32,892 bases of DNA from contig JAICJD010000021.1 of the NCBI GenBank assembly GCA_025928645.1, positions 1 to 32,892 of the forward strand, written 5' to 3'. A program made the position numbers and the translations under genes. Below the pieces are notes generated by a model. That model had not been told where the DNA came from. It searched no databases and saw only the letters and a list, made by a program, of their open reading frames with translations. Below are positions 25,172-32,892 of the stretch, in pieces. Position 1 is the stretch's first letter. Every line of letters begins with the position of its first letter. The DNA is from Gemmatimonadales bacterium (lineage in GTDB: Bacteria; Gemmatimonadota; Gemmatimonadetes; Gemmatimonadales; GWC2-71-9).

Positions 25172-25231
25172 ACGGCTGCTCGACTCCGAGGGTTTCGGGG
25201 AATGGCGTCCCAGGTTATGTCGGAAACCGCC

Positions 25232-25898
25232 CTACCGCCAGCGGAACAACCAGAGCGCGAGCAGGAGCGTCACCACCGGCCACACGAGGATGATGCCTGC
25301 AGCATCGTGGCGCGAAGCGCGTCGATGACCGCGGTCAGGGGCAAGGCCTTGCGAGATTCATGATGCCGGAAACGCCCTCGACCGTGCGCGGACGGGCGGC
25401 GAGCAGCAGGCCGAGCGACGCGAAGGCGAGCGCGGACAACAGGCACACGCCGGCCAGCAGGACGGGCGAGCCGCGCACTGGCATGCCGAATACCACCGCG
25501 GCGAAGCCGAGGAGCAGGACGACTTCGATCGCGAGAAAGCTGAGGCGCGACAGCAGGAACGAGGCGAGATACTGGGCGCGGGACATCGGCGTCGCCACGA
25601 GGCGCTTGAGCAGATGCTTCCGCCGCGCGTCCACGATGGCGAACCCGATGCCCCAGATGCCGCTGCCCATGAGGTTCATCCCCAGGAGGCCCGGGACCAC
25701 GAAATCGACGTAGCGCGCGCCGGGCTCCCGCACCACGAGCGACCTCGATGGTGGTCGTCTTGCCGGCGCCGTTCGGGCCGAGCAGCCCGAAACATTCGCC
25801 GGCCCGTACCTCGAGATCGAGCCCGTCGACGGCGACGACGCCGTAGGATTTTCGAAGCCGTCGAATCTGAAGCGGGGAGCGGCAGGGGTTCCCGGCAT
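25232..25898 (-). pseudogene. Relic of an ABC exporter: ATPase start fused to permease end, with internal deletions
   Basis: On the minus strand, one frame reads the start of an ABC ATPase ([20 protein letters not shown], then the Walker [17 protein letters not shown]). Near 25740 the homology jumps to the middle of an ABC-2 permease in another frame ([20 protein letters not shown] ... [10 protein letters not shown]). Near 25350 it jumps again to [17 protein letters not shown]. Near 25300 it jumps to a third frame, [20 protein letters not shown], ending at a TAG. The Q-loop, signature motif and Walker B of the ATPase are missing, as is the N-terminal half of the permease. No single reading frame spans it, so it cannot make a working transporter. 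Confidence 0.85.
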
Positions 25899-25919
25899 CC
25901 GGGAAGTGTAACGGGACGC

Positions 25920-26019
25920 CTTCATCCCGAACGAAGCGAGGGACCTTCTCTCCTTGCTTCCGGAACCTGGAACAGGTCCGGGCCGGCGCAAAAGGTCCCT
26001 CGCTGCGCTCGGGATGAAG
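25920..26019. repeat. Inverted pair of 30-nt REP-like units
   Basis: The unit 25920-25949 (CTTCATCCCGAACGAAGCGA...) and the reverse complement of 25990-26019 match at 27 of 30 positions. Between them is a smaller imperfect hairpin (CCGGAACCTG/CAGGTCCGG). The core is related to the pair at 2224-2325. It lies upstream of the ABC relic. Confidence 0.8.
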
Positions 26020-26110
26020 ACCTGCACTCGGGGCGAAGATCGGGCTGAAGATCTGCGCTCGGGATGAAGATCTGCGCTCGGGGCGAAGATCTACCCTCGG
26101 GATGGAGAGC
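26008..26110. repeat. Degenerate 19-bp tandem repeat
   Basis: Units close to CTCGGGATGAAGATCTGCG start at 26008, 26027, 26058, 26077 and 26096, with a shortened unit near 26042. GGGATGAAG and GGGGCGAAG versions alternate, giving a 38-bp higher order. The first unit is the end of the adjacent REP arm, so the array seems to have grown from it. Confidence 0.75.
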
Positions 26111-26272
26111 TTAGCGGCCCCGGCGGCGAGTCCACACGGCGCGGACGGTCTCCCGCACGCGCTGCCATTCCTCCGGCGCCGTGAGCAGGAGGTAGCCGGC
26201 GAGGATGCCACCCATGTAGACCGCGGTCTGCAGCAGGGGCGAGGGGTCGGGAGCGAGCAGGAGATGGAGCAT
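26111..26272 (-). CDS. Small single-TM protein coupled to the metalloprotease gene
   Basis: The protein has 53 aa ([20 protein letters not shown]...). One hydrophobic helix at about 15-31 ([17 protein letters not shown]) is followed by a charged tail [20 protein letters not shown], consistent with a cytoplasmic basic C-terminus. The ATG begins 2 nt after the metalloprotease TAG, the geometry of translational coupling. No family was recognised. It could be chance, but spacing, topology and strand agree with a real gene. Confidence 0.5.
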   Translation of the reverse strand: MLHLLLAPDPSPLLQTAVYMGGILAGYLLLTAPEEWQRVRETVRAVWTRRRGR

Positions 26273-26274
26273 GG

Positions 26275-28971
26275 CTACTGCCTCGTGAACGTCGTGGTCT
26301 GAATCATCTGCGCGTCGAGCGCCCGCGCGATCCGGTCGCGAGAGTCGGCCAGGTGCGCGCGGGTGTACGCGTCGAGATCGGTGCGCGGGGCGGCGAGCGC
26401 GCGGTCGAGGTCCGTCCCCAGGTCGAGCAGCGTTGCCCGCGCCAGCGTCCGCGCGTCCTCGGGAGAGCCGGCCGCGGGACTCACGGCCATCTGGATCAGC
26501 ATGTTGAGGTAGAGCCGCTGCAGGTCGCGCCGCACCGAGCCGATGTTGCGCGGCCGGACCGCGCGCCCGCGCGCGCCGGCGCCCGCCTCGGCCCAGATGG
26601 CATCGGTGAGCGAGGAGAACACCTCCGGCAGGCCCATCGTGGGCTCGCCGGGTTCGGCACGGAGCTCGGCGTCCCGGATGCGGGCGAGAACCGTTGGATC
26701 CAGCAGCTGGCCGAGCAGCGAGCCTTCCTGCGTCAGGGCCCAGTCATGGAGCGGGAAGTCGGGCCGGCCGTCGGCGCCCGGGCTCTCGCCCCAGTGGTTC
26801 CAGTGGTCGGTGGCGAGGCGGCTCAGCAGTGCCGGGCGGAACCGATAGGCGCGCTCGCCGAAGCCGGAGTCCGCCAGGAAGGCGAGCGCCGCCCGCTGCT
26901 GGGCCACGGGCACGTTGACCACCGCCGGACGCGCGCCGGGGTCATCCCGGTGATCCCGCGAGACGGTGGCGCCGCCCAGGTACTTGGTGGAGATCAGCAG
27001 CGCGTACCAGCGATCGTTGAGCAGGTCGGTGAAGGCGCTGCGAAGCCGGCCGTACCCTTCGCCCGGCGCCACGATCCTGGTATCGAGCGAGTCGAACAGA
27101 CCATCGATGAGCGCGACCCGGCCGCGCGCCCAGGCGAGCGGATTGTCGGTCTGGTCGTAGCGGCTCACGCTCGGATCGAGCCCCTGCCGCCCGAAGCCCG
27201 CGTCTTCGTCGGTGCCGTAGAGGTGCGCCGGGTCGGCGGCCTGCGAGGCGATGGCGCGAAGGCCGTTGGCCTCGACCTCGGGTCTCCACACCGCGCCGCT
27301 CGGCCCCGACCCCTTCGGCACCGTGCGCGGTGCCGGCTCCGAGACCACGTCCGCATAGCCGTACCGGATGGCCCAGCGGTCGTAGCTGCCGATCGTCGGC
27401 GCGTAGTAGTCGCCCTGGCGAACGGGGTCGAGCGCCAGCGACGGTGGGGCATAGTCCATGATCGACACCCCGAAGCCGTGCGAGGCGGTCCATGCCCGGT
27501 TGGCAAGCTGGTCGGCCGAGGCGCCCGCGGAGCCGCGGAAGTTGTGGCGGAGCCCGAGCGTGTGGCCGACCTCATGCATGACCAGCGCCTTGAGCGCCTG
27601 GCCGATGTAGGCCCGCGACAGCTCCCCGCCCGCCGGGATCTCGCCTCGCGCGGCCATGACGGCGCCGACGAGGCTTCCGCTCCGGCTCAGCGCCTCCCCG
27701 TACCGGCAGAGCCGCGCCGCGTCCTGCCCGGCCGCGAGCGAGTCATCCTCGAGCACCGAGCGCACGGCCGCGAGCGGCGCCACGTAGCGTCCCGACTGGC
27801 CGCGCCACCGAGGCACCCAGGCCGCCGAGATCAGAATGTCGGCGTTCAGGATCTCGCCGGTGCGGGGATCGACGTTGGTGGGCCCGACGGCGTACACCGC
27901 ACCGTTCGTGGCGGTCCAGCGGACCGTGGAGTAACGCGAGTCGGCTGCGCTCCAGGCGCTGTCGTCGGGGGCGTCGAGCACCCGGATGGCGTCGCGGAAG
28001 CCGGCCTCTTCGAAGGCGCGGTTCCACTCGAGGATCCCGGCGCGCACGTACGGGCGCCATTCGAGGGGCACGGTCCGGTCGATGTAGTAGGTGATCGGCT
28101 GCACCGGCTCGCTGACCGCGGCGCCGGGATTCCGCTTCTCCAGCCGCCATCGGTTGACGTAGCGAACGAAGAAGTCGTCGGCGGTGTCGCGCGAGAAGTC
28201 CTTGATGGCGGAGATGAAGTAGCCCACCCGGTCGTCGGCCAGGCGGGGGCGCATGGGCTCCGTGGGAAGCTCGCGCAGCGAGTAGTGGATCCCGATCGGG
28301 ATGGCGCGATAGTCCGGGACCGTCTGGAGCTCCAGGTTCCGCGGCATCTGAAACGTGAGCCGGACCTCGGCCTCGAGGTTGGCCCCGAAGAGATGCAGGA
28401 ACTGCAGGCTCGAGCGCCGCTCGTCGAGGCTCACGTTGCCGGAGAGCTTGCGCTGGGCCAGGGCCGTCTGGAACACGGTGCCGACGTCGGCCCAGTCCGA
28501 GAGGAAGAATGGGGCGACGTTGATCAGGACCTCGCTCGTGTCGCGTGACGCGGCGATGGGAAAGGACTGGACCACCGAATTGCCGAACGAGTAGGCAACG
28601 GTCCGGGCCATGGGCGTGCCGGACGCCGCGGCGACATGCGGATTCACCGCCCAGAGCTCGACCCGGTCGCCCTCGCGGTGGAAGCGGACCAGGTCCGAGC
28701 GGATCGAGGCGCCGCCGTCGAGCCCGAGCTCGCCGATTCCCTGGGCGACCTGCGTGACCAGGAGGTAGTCGCGGTCAAGCTGGCGCGGGGTGAGCGCCAG
28801 ATAGATGCTGTCCTGCTTGAAGTAGACGGTGAAGACGCCGGTGCCCACCTCGCTGCCCTTGATCACCTCGGCGAACGGCCGCCCCGACTCGCCGGCGCGC
28901 TGCGCCGCGGCCGGGCCGGATCCGGCGAGGGCCACGAAGGCGAGCAGGAGAGTGGAGCGGACCAGGCTCAC
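26275..28971 (-). CDS. Secreted zinc-dependent metalloprotease (DUF5117/DUF4953 type)
   Basis: With GTG 28971 (GGAG 8 nt upstream) the protein has 898 aa and a signal peptide LVRSTLLLAFVALAGSGPAAAQ. The N-terminal part (SIYLALTPRQLDRDYLLVTQ, then VAQGIGELGLDGG) is the DUF5117-like region. The zinc site is HEVGHTLGLRH (466-476), the HExxHxxGxxH form of metzincins, with a likely Met-turn at SIMDYAPPSL about 30 residues later. The C-terminal part is helical. Family members are large envelope-associated or secreted proteases of Gemmatimonadota and Bacteroidota; substrates are unknown. It probably acts outside the cytoplasm. It is divergent from the str operon and coupled to a small membrane protein. 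Confidence 0.9.
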   Translation of the reverse strand: MSLVRSTLLLAFVALAGSGPAAAQRAGESGRPFAEVIKGSEVGTGVFTVYFKQDSIYLALTPRQLDRDYLLVTQVAQGIGELGLDGGASIRSDLVRFHREGDRVELWAVNPHVAAASGTPMARTVAYSFGNSVVQSFPIAASRDTSEVLINVAPFFLSDWADVGTVFQTALAQRKLSGNVSLDERRSSLQFLHLFGANLEAEVRLTFQMPRNLELQTVPDYRAIPIGIHYSLRELPTEPMRPRLADDRVGYFISAIKDFSRDTADDFFVRYVNRWRLEKRNPGAAVSEPVQPITYYIDRTVPLEWRPYVRAGILEWNRAFEEAGFRDAIRVLDAPDDSAWSAADSRYSTVRWTATNGAVYAVGPTNVDPRTGEILNADILISAAWVPRWRGQSGRYVAPLAAVRSVLEDDSLAAGQDAARLCRYGEALSRSGSLVGAVMAARGEIPAGGELSRAYIGQALKALVMHEVGHTLGLRHNFRGSAGASADQLANRAWTASHGFGVSIMDYAPPSLALDPVRQGDYYAPTIGSYDRWAIRYGYADVVSEPAPRTVPKGSGPSGAVWRPEVEANGLRAIASQAADPAHLYGTDEDAGFGRQGLDPSVSRYDQTDNPLAWARGRVALIDGLFDSLDTRIVAPGEGYGRLRSAFTDLLNDRWYALLISTKYLGGATVSRDHRDDPGARPAVVNVPVAQQRAALAFLADSGFGERAYRFRPALLSRLATDHWNHWGESPGADGRPDFPLHDWALTQEGSLLGQLLDPTVLARIRDAELRAEPGEPTMGLPEVFSSLTDAIWAEAGAGARGRAVRPRNIGSVRRDLQRLYLNMLIQMAVSPAAGSPEDARTLARATLLDLGTDLDRALAAPRTDLDAYTRAHLADSRDRIARALDAQMIQTTTFTRQ

Positions 28972-29134
28972 GCAGGAGACTCCGGGTCGAACGATTGACG
29001 CGCCGGCAGGGACGTGTCCTTGGATGGCGATGACGACGCCCGCGGAGGGGCGAGCTCCTCGAGGGCAAGTTGGGGGCCGTCGCGAACCCCACCGCAACCG
29101 GATGTGTAGGCAGGGGTTTCGCAACTCGGCGTGT

Positions 29135-29162
29135 CAAAAAGCCCAGCCGCGGGGCAAAAAGC
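29135..29162. repeat. Two CAAAAAGC copies 20 bp apart upstream of rpsL
   Basis: CAAAAAGC occurs at 29135-29142 and 29155-29162, exactly two helical turns apart, in otherwise GC-rich DNA of the 350-nt gap between the metalloprotease start (28971) and rpsL (29322). A-tract phasing or a dimeric binding site is possible. Apart from this and the rpsL promoter, the gap shows no gene. Confidence 0.3.
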
Positions 29163-29230
29163 GGGGGCACGCAGGTGGTCGATGAGAGATCTTGCACGCC
29201 CAATGAAGCCGGCTTCGAGTCACCGCTCAC

Positions 29231-29259
29231 TTGACCTAACCCGGAGTGGCCTCTACATT
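29231..29259 (+). promoter_or_regulatory. Sigma70-type promoter of the str operon
   Basis: TTGACC (29231-29236) and TACATT (29254-29259) are separated by 17 nt. Transcription would start near 29266, giving a leader of about 56 nt to rpsL. The match is close to the consensus and in the expected place. Confidence 0.7.
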
Positions 29260-29321
29260 TGCCAGTCTGTTTCCGATTGGGCCATTCCAGTCGGGCGTTC
29301 GAGTTCCCGAGCTCCAGGGTT

Positions 29322-29729
29322 ATGCCGACCATCAATCAGCTCATCCGGCAAGGCCGGAAAGTCGTCGAGGCCAAGGACAAGGCGCCGGCGCTCAAGTCGA
29401 ATCCGCAGAAGCGTGGCGTCTGCACCCGCGTGTACACCACCACGCCCAAGAAGCCCAACTCCGCGCTCCGCAAGGTCGCCCGCGTGCGGCTCACCAACGG
29501 ATTCGAGGTCACGGCCTACATCCCGGGCGAGGGTCACAATCTGCAGGAGCACTCGATCGTGCTCATCCGCGGCGGCCGCGTGAAGGACCTGCCGGGCGTG
29601 CGTTACCATATCGTTCGAGGCACGCTCGATTCCGCCGGCGTGAACGACCGGCGCCAGAGCCGGTCCAAGTACGGCGCGAAGCGGCCCAAGGCGGCGGCGC
29701 CCGCGGCCAAGGGAGGGAAGTCGTCGTGA
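29322..29729 (+). CDS. rpsL: 30S ribosomal protein S12
   Basis: S12 sits at the decoding centre. It has 135 aa, about 11 more than E. coli, because of a Lys/Ala tail ([16 protein letters not shown]). It starts [13 protein letters not shown] and has [18 protein letters not shown] and [13 protein letters not shown]. Both lysines whose change gives streptomycin resistance in other bacteria (E. coli Lys42/43 and Lys87/88) are kept. AGGG lies very close to the ATG. The stop overlaps the rpsG GTG (GTGA). Confidence 0.97.
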   Translation: MPTINQLIRQGRKVVEAKDKAPALKSNPQKRGVCTRVYTTTPKKPNSALRKVARVRLTNGFEVTAYIPGEGHNLQEHSIVLIRGGRVKDLPGVRYHIVRGTLDSAGVNDRRQSRSKYGAKRPKAAAPAAKGGKSS

Positions 29730-30196
29730 GCCGGCGCAACAAGGCGGTGAAGCGGCCGGTCCCGGCCGATCCGCGCTACGACAGCCAGACTGTCTCGAAG
29801 TTCGTGAACAACCTGATGTTCGAAGGGAAGAAGAGCGTCGCGGAGGGCATCTTCTACACCGCGATGGACCTGATCGAGGAGCGCACCGGCCAACCCGGCG
29901 TGTCGGTGTTCAAGTCGGCGGTCAACAACGCCAAGCCGACGCTCGAGGTGAAGAGCCGGCGCGTCGGCGGCGCATCGCTGCAGGTGCCGGTCGAGGTCCG
30001 TCCCGACCGCCGCACCGCGCTCGCCATGCGCTGGCTCATCTCGTTCGCCCGCGCGCGCACCGAGAAGACCATGGCCGAGCGGCTCGCCGCGGAGCTCATC
30101 CTTGCCAGCAAGGGCGAAGGCAACACCATCAAGAAGAAGGAAGACACGCACCGGATGGCCGAGGCCAACCGGGCGTTCGCGCATTACCGCTGGTAA
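29726..30196 (+). CDS. rpsG: 30S ribosomal protein S7
   Basis: S7 (156 aa) starts 16S rRNA 3'-domain assembly and lines the E site. The GTG start overlaps the rpsL stop by 4 nt. Visible signatures are [42 protein letters not shown] and the end [11 protein letters not shown]. In E. coli S7 also represses the operon by binding the rpsL-rpsG spacer; here the genes overlap, so that site cannot be in the same form. Confidence 0.97.
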   Translation: MSRRNKAVKRPVPADPRYDSQTVSKFVNNLMFEGKKSVAEGIFYTAMDLIEERTGQPGVSVFKSAVNNAKPTLEVKSRRVGGASLQVPVEVRPDRRTALAMRWLISFARARTEKTMAERLAAELILASKGEGNTIKKKEDTHRMAEANRAFAHYRW

Positions 30197-30247
30197 TCGC
30201 GCGCGGCGCGGTGTCGTGACGGGGCCCTAGACGCCCTTTGCCGGGGA

Positions 30248-30262
30248 GGGCACTCGGTGCCC
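30248..30262 (+). terminator. Small hairpin after rpsG
   Basis: GGGCAC/GTGCCC pair across a TCG loop, 52 nt after rpsG and just before the fusA promoter. An alternative pairing (GCCCT with AGGGC) uses the same left arm. No U-tract is present, so termination would be weak. Confidence 0.3.
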
Positions 30263-30283
30263 GATGCCGAGCGCTGCCCGGGG

Positions 30284-30311
30284 TTGACAGGGAGAGCTAA
30301 CCCGCTACTTT
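30284..30311 (+). promoter_or_regulatory. Internal sigma70-type promoter for fusA-tuf
   Basis: TTGACA (30284-30289, full consensus) and TACTTT (30306-30311) are 16 nt apart in the 372-nt rpsG-fusA gap. Transcription would start near 30318. This would uncouple EF-G and EF-Tu from S12/S7 expression. Confidence 0.7.
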
Positions 30312-30317
30312 TGCAAG

Positions 30318-30568
30318 GCTTGGCGGTTTTGCCGCCCGCAAACATCGGATCACGTGACGCCCGGGCTTGCCGGCGCCGCCACCTCTGGTCCTCCGAAGAC
30401 AACGCGTGGGGACATTGGACACCCCTCATCCTGGGCCAAAGCCCGGATGTGCGCGGAGCGATACCACCGGATCGCCGCTGGTCGGCGCCACCGGGTCGGT
30501 CGCCCCGCTTTTTCGTTAGGGCGTTTTCGCCCGCGAGAGCTTTCGCTCGATTGGACACGACCCGGCCT
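30318..30568 (+). promoter_or_regulatory. Long fusA leader with several hairpins
   Basis: If the promoter above is used, the leader is about 250 nt. Hairpins visible include GGCGG/CCGCC at 30322-30336 and GGGCG/CGCCC across TTTT at 30519-30532. GAGC/GCTC follows just before the start region. No good Shine-Dalgarno lies within 15 nt of the fusA ATG. No known riboswitch was recognised. A cis-acting RNA element is possible but unproven. Confidence 0.35.
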
Positions 30569-32665
30569 ATGGCTCGCGAAACTCCGCTCGACCGCTATCG
30601 GAACATCGGCATCATGGCGCACATCGATGCCGGGAAGACGACCACGACCGAGCGCATCCTCTATTACACCGGCAAGAACTACAAGATCGGTGAGGTCCAT
30701 GAGGGCGCGGCCACCATGGACTGGATGGAGCAGGAGCAGGAGCGGGGCATTACGATCACGTCGGCCGCCACGACCTGCTTCTGGGTGCGGAACGGCACGC
30801 CCTACCGGATCAACATCATCGATACGCCGGGCCACGTGGACTTCACCGTCGAGGTGGAGCGCTCGCTCCGGGTGCTCGACGGCGCCGTCACTCTGCTCGA
30901 CTCGGTGGCCGGGGTCGAGCCCCAGACGGAGACCGTCTGGCGCCAGGCCGACCGCTACGGCGTGCCGCGGATCATCTTCGCGAACAAGATGGACCGGGTC
31001 GGCGCGGACTTCGACCGCTGCCTCAGCATGATCCGGGACCGTCTCACCAAGAAGGCGTACCCCATCCAGCTTCCGGTGGGCTCGGGCGAGCTGTTCACGG
31101 GCCATATCGACGTGCTGCGCCGGGTGGAGATCATCTTCGACGAGGAGACCCTCGGCAAGACCTTCACCGAGATGCCGGTGCCCGAGGCGTACCGCGAACG
31201 GGTCGAGGCGGCTCGCCACGAGGTCATCGAGGCGGCGGTGGAGCATGACGAGACCCTGCTCGAGAAGTATCTGGGCGGCGAGGAGCTCAGCTTCGACGAG
31301 ATCCAGCAGGCCATCCGCAAGGCCACCGTGTCCGGAGCCATCGTGCCGGTGCTGTGCGGTGCCTCGTTCAAGAACAAGGGCGTGCAGGCGCTGCTCGACG
31401 CGGTGATCGACTACCTCCCCAGCCCGACGGACATCCCGGCCATTCAGGGGCATCTGCCGCTGCACGACGACACCCACGTCGAGCGCTGCGCCTCGGATAG
31501 CGAGCCCTTCAGCGCGCTCGCGTTCAAGATCGCCACCGACCCGTACGTCGGCCGGCTCACGTTCTTCCGGGTGTACTCGGGCGCGCTCAAGAGCGGGAGC
31601 TACGTCTACAACAGCACCAAGGACAAGCGGGAGCGGGTGGGCCGGCTGCTGCAGATGCACGCCAACAAGCGGGACGAGATCGAGGAGGTGCTCGCGGGCG
31701 ACATCGCCGCGGCCATCGGCCTCAAGGACACGCGCACGGGCGACACGCTGGCCGACGAGGACAAGCCCATCATCCTCGAGGCGATGAAGTTCCCCAACCC
31801 GGTGATCGACGTCGCCATCGAGCCCAAGACCAAGGCCGACCAGGACAAGCTCGCGACGGCGCTGCAGAAGCTCCAGGAAGAGGATCCCACCTTCCGGGTG
31901 CGCGCCGACCAGGAGACGGGGCAGACCATCATCGCCGGCATGGGCGAGCTGCACCTCGAGATCCTGGTCGACCGCATGAAGCGGGAGTTCAAGGTCGAGG
32001 CCAACGTCGGCAAGCCGCAGGTGGCCTTCCGCGAGACCATCCGGAAGAAGGTCACCAACGTCGAGGGCAAGTTCGTCCGCCAGAGCGGCGGCAAGGGCCA
32101 GTACGGCCACGTGGTCATCGACGTCGAGCCGACCGAGCCCGGTGCGGGCTTCGTGTTCGAGGACAAGGTGGTCGGTGGCGTCATCCCGCGCGAGTTCATC
32201 AAGCCGGTCGAGGCCGGCATCCGCGAGGCGCTGGAGAACGGGGTGCTGGCCGGCTATCCCATGGTCGACGTGAAGGCCACGCTCCACTTCGGCAGCTACC
32301 ACGACGTGGACAGCTCCGAGATGGCGTTCAAGATCGCGGGCTCGATGGCCATCAAGGACGCGGCCCGGCAGGCCGGCGCCGTCCTGCTCGAGCCGGTGAT
32401 GGAGGTCGAGGTGGTGACGCCGTCCGATTTCCTGGGCGACGTGATCGGCGATCTCTCGAGCCGCCGCGGCAAAATCGGCGGCATGACCCAGCGCGGCGAC
32501 GCGCAGGTGGTTGCGGCCGACGTGCCGCTGGCCGAAATGTTCGGCTACTCCACCCAGCTCCGCAGCATGACGCAGGGCCGGGCGGTGTACACGATGCAGT
32601 TCGATCATTACGAGGAAGTGCCGAAGAACATCGCGGAGCAGATCATTTCGAAGGCGCAGAAGTAG
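30569..32665 (+). CDS. fusA: Elongation factor G
   Basis: EF-G is the GTPase that drives translocation on the ribosome. It has 698 aa with ATG 30569 ([20 protein letters not shown]). The P-loop is AHIDAGKT (17-24). Switch I has the standard ERGITI, unlike EF-Tu in this window. DTPGHVDF and NKMDR are intact. Domain IV carries the [15 protein letters not shown] block and domain V ends near [16 protein letters not shown]. The upstream frame is open but carries no homology, so the start was set by the conserved N-terminus. tuf follows after 102 nt. Confidence 0.98.
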   Translation: MARETPLDRYRNIGIMAHIDAGKTTTTERILYYTGKNYKIGEVHEGAATMDWMEQEQERGITITSAATTCFWVRNGTPYRINIIDTPGHVDFTVEVERSLRVLDGAVTLLDSVAGVEPQTETVWRQADRYGVPRIIFANKMDRVGADFDRCLSMIRDRLTKKAYPIQLPVGSGELFTGHIDVLRRVEIIFDEETLGKTFTEMPVPEAYRERVEAARHEVIEAAVEHDETLLEKYLGGEELSFDEIQQAIRKATVSGAIVPVLCGASFKNKGVQALLDAVIDYLPSPTDIPAIQGHLPLHDDTHVERCASDSEPFSALAFKIATDPYVGRLTFFRVYSGALKSGSYVYNSTKDKRERVGRLLQMHANKRDEIEEVLAGDIAAAIGLKDTRTGDTLADEDKPIILEAMKFPNPVIDVAIEPKTKADQDKLATALQKLQEEDPTFRVRADQETGQTIIAGMGELHLEILVDRMKREFKVEANVGKPQVAFRETIRKKVTNVEGKFVRQSGGKGQYGHVVIDVEPTEPGAGFVFEDKVVGGVIPREFIKPVEAGIREALENGVLAGYPMVDVKATLHFGSYHDVDSSEMAFKIAGSMAIKDAARQAGAVLLEPVMEVEVVTPSDFLGDVIGDLSSRRGKIGGMTQRGDAQVVAADVPLAEMFGYSTQLRSMTQGRAVYTMQFDHYEEVPKNIAEQIISKAQK

Positions 32666-32666
32666 G

Positions 32667-32731
32667 CGGTCGGACGGGCAGACGGTCAGTGTTTTTCCGA
32701 CCGCCGGACCGTCCGACCGTCGGACCGTCTG
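32667..32731. repeat. Nested inverted repeats between fusA and tuf
   Basis: GTCGGACGG (32669-32677) is inverted at 32709-32717, and CAGACGGTC (32679-32687) at 32723-32731, both perfectly over 9 bp. CGGACCGTC-like units also repeat directly. A transcript could form alternative stems. It may be a weak terminator or a processing site between fusA and tuf mRNA. Confidence 0.6.
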
Positions 32732-32751
32732 AACCAGGAACCCAGCAGAGG

Positions 32752-32892
32752 ATCGGGACAGAGCACAATGGCCAAGGCCAAATTCGAGCGGACGAAGCCG
32801 CACGTGAACGTCGGGACGATCGGGCACGTGGATCACGGGAAGACGACCACGACGGCGGCGCTGACCAAGGTGTCGGCCGACAAGGGGTGGGG
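32752..32892. repeat. Right copy of the 141-bp exact terminal direct repeat
   Basis: Identical over all 141 bases to 1-141. The homology starts 16 nt before the tuf ATG; the bases before it (CCCAGCAGAGG) belong to the fusA-tuf spacer and have no counterpart at the left end of the window. Confidence 0.95.
32768..32892 (+). CDS. tuf: Elongation factor Tu, second copy, partial (5' end only)
   Basis: The first 125 nt of tuf after fusA ([16 protein letters not shown] through the P-loop GHVDHGKT to ADKGWG), cut by the window end. Every visible base equals the copy at 17-1219. rpsL-rpsG-fusA-tuf is the normal str order, so this is most likely a true second gene kept identical by gene conversion. 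Its 3' end is unknown. Confidence 0.9.
   Translation, partial: MAKAKFERTKPHVNVGTIGHVDHGKTTTTAALTKVSADKGW

Noticed and set aside
25232-25898. Functional short ABC fusion protein
   Set aside because: The ATPase signature and Walker B are absent, and the conserved blocks lie in three different frames.
26008-26110. Tandem repeat as a small CRISPR array
   Set aside because: The units abut without unique spacers, are degenerate, and no cas genes are present.
26353-28548. Long plus-strand open frame opposite the metalloprotease gene
   Set aside because: It is antisense to a gene with signal peptide and zinc motif; its own translation shows only low-complexity Arg/Gly/Val sequence.
29322-29729. 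Streptomycin-resistance change in S12
   Set aside because: Both key lysine regions (TTPKKPNS and RVKDLPG) are wild type.

Overview
The window is a high-GC bacterial chromosome segment. It looks like Gemmatimonadota (moderate confidence). This rests on four things: an EF-Tu whose switch I reads KILTI instead of RGITI, a transmembrane BTAD/TPR transcription factor, a secreted DUF5117-type zinc metalloprotease, and REP-like palindromes related to CATCCYGAGCGAAGCGARGGAYCT. The phylum call comes from remembered family patterns, not from a search.

Layout. Positions 17-13619 carry tuf-rpmG-secE-nusG-rplK-rplA-rplJ-rplL-rpoB-rpoC, all on the plus strand and tightly packed except for two gaps with REP-like or hairpin DNA (nusG-rplK and rplL-rpoB). 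A perfect 18-bp-stem hairpin closes the block. Positions 29322-32892 carry rpsL-rpsG-fusA-tuf (the str operon), with one good sigma70-type promoter before rpsL and a second before fusA, which has a leader of about 250 nt. In many bacteria rpoC is followed directly by rpsL. Here about 15.7 kb of other genes separates them.

The intervening 13.6-29.3 kb holds the following: a minus-strand run of three lipoprotein genes divergent from a membrane-anchored BTAD/TPR regulator, with an 18-bp dyad between them; another lipoprotein gene whose start codon cannot be found; a six-TM membrane protein divergent from glnS, with a near-perfect 12-bp dyad in the shared spacer; glnS followed by a small GYF_2-like protein and a two-ACT-domain GcvR-like protein; an APC-family amino-acid permease; a heavily deleted ABC transporter relic; a REP pair with a 19-bp tandem repeat; and a large secreted metalloprotease translationally coupled to a 53-residue membrane protein.

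Caution. The first and last 141 bases are identical. Both ends lie in the start of a tuf gene, and the repeat begins 16 nt before the ATG. The simplest reading is that the chromosome has two near-identical tuf genes and the assembly graph was cut or closed there. It is not a 32.75-kb circular plasmid or phage. No rRNA, tRNA, CRISPR array, intact insertion sequence or phage gene was seen. The best candidates for undescribed biology are the lipoprotein operon/transmembrane regulator pair, the REP family inside the ribosomal-protein/RNA-polymerase operon, the large insertion in RpoB, and the fusA leader.
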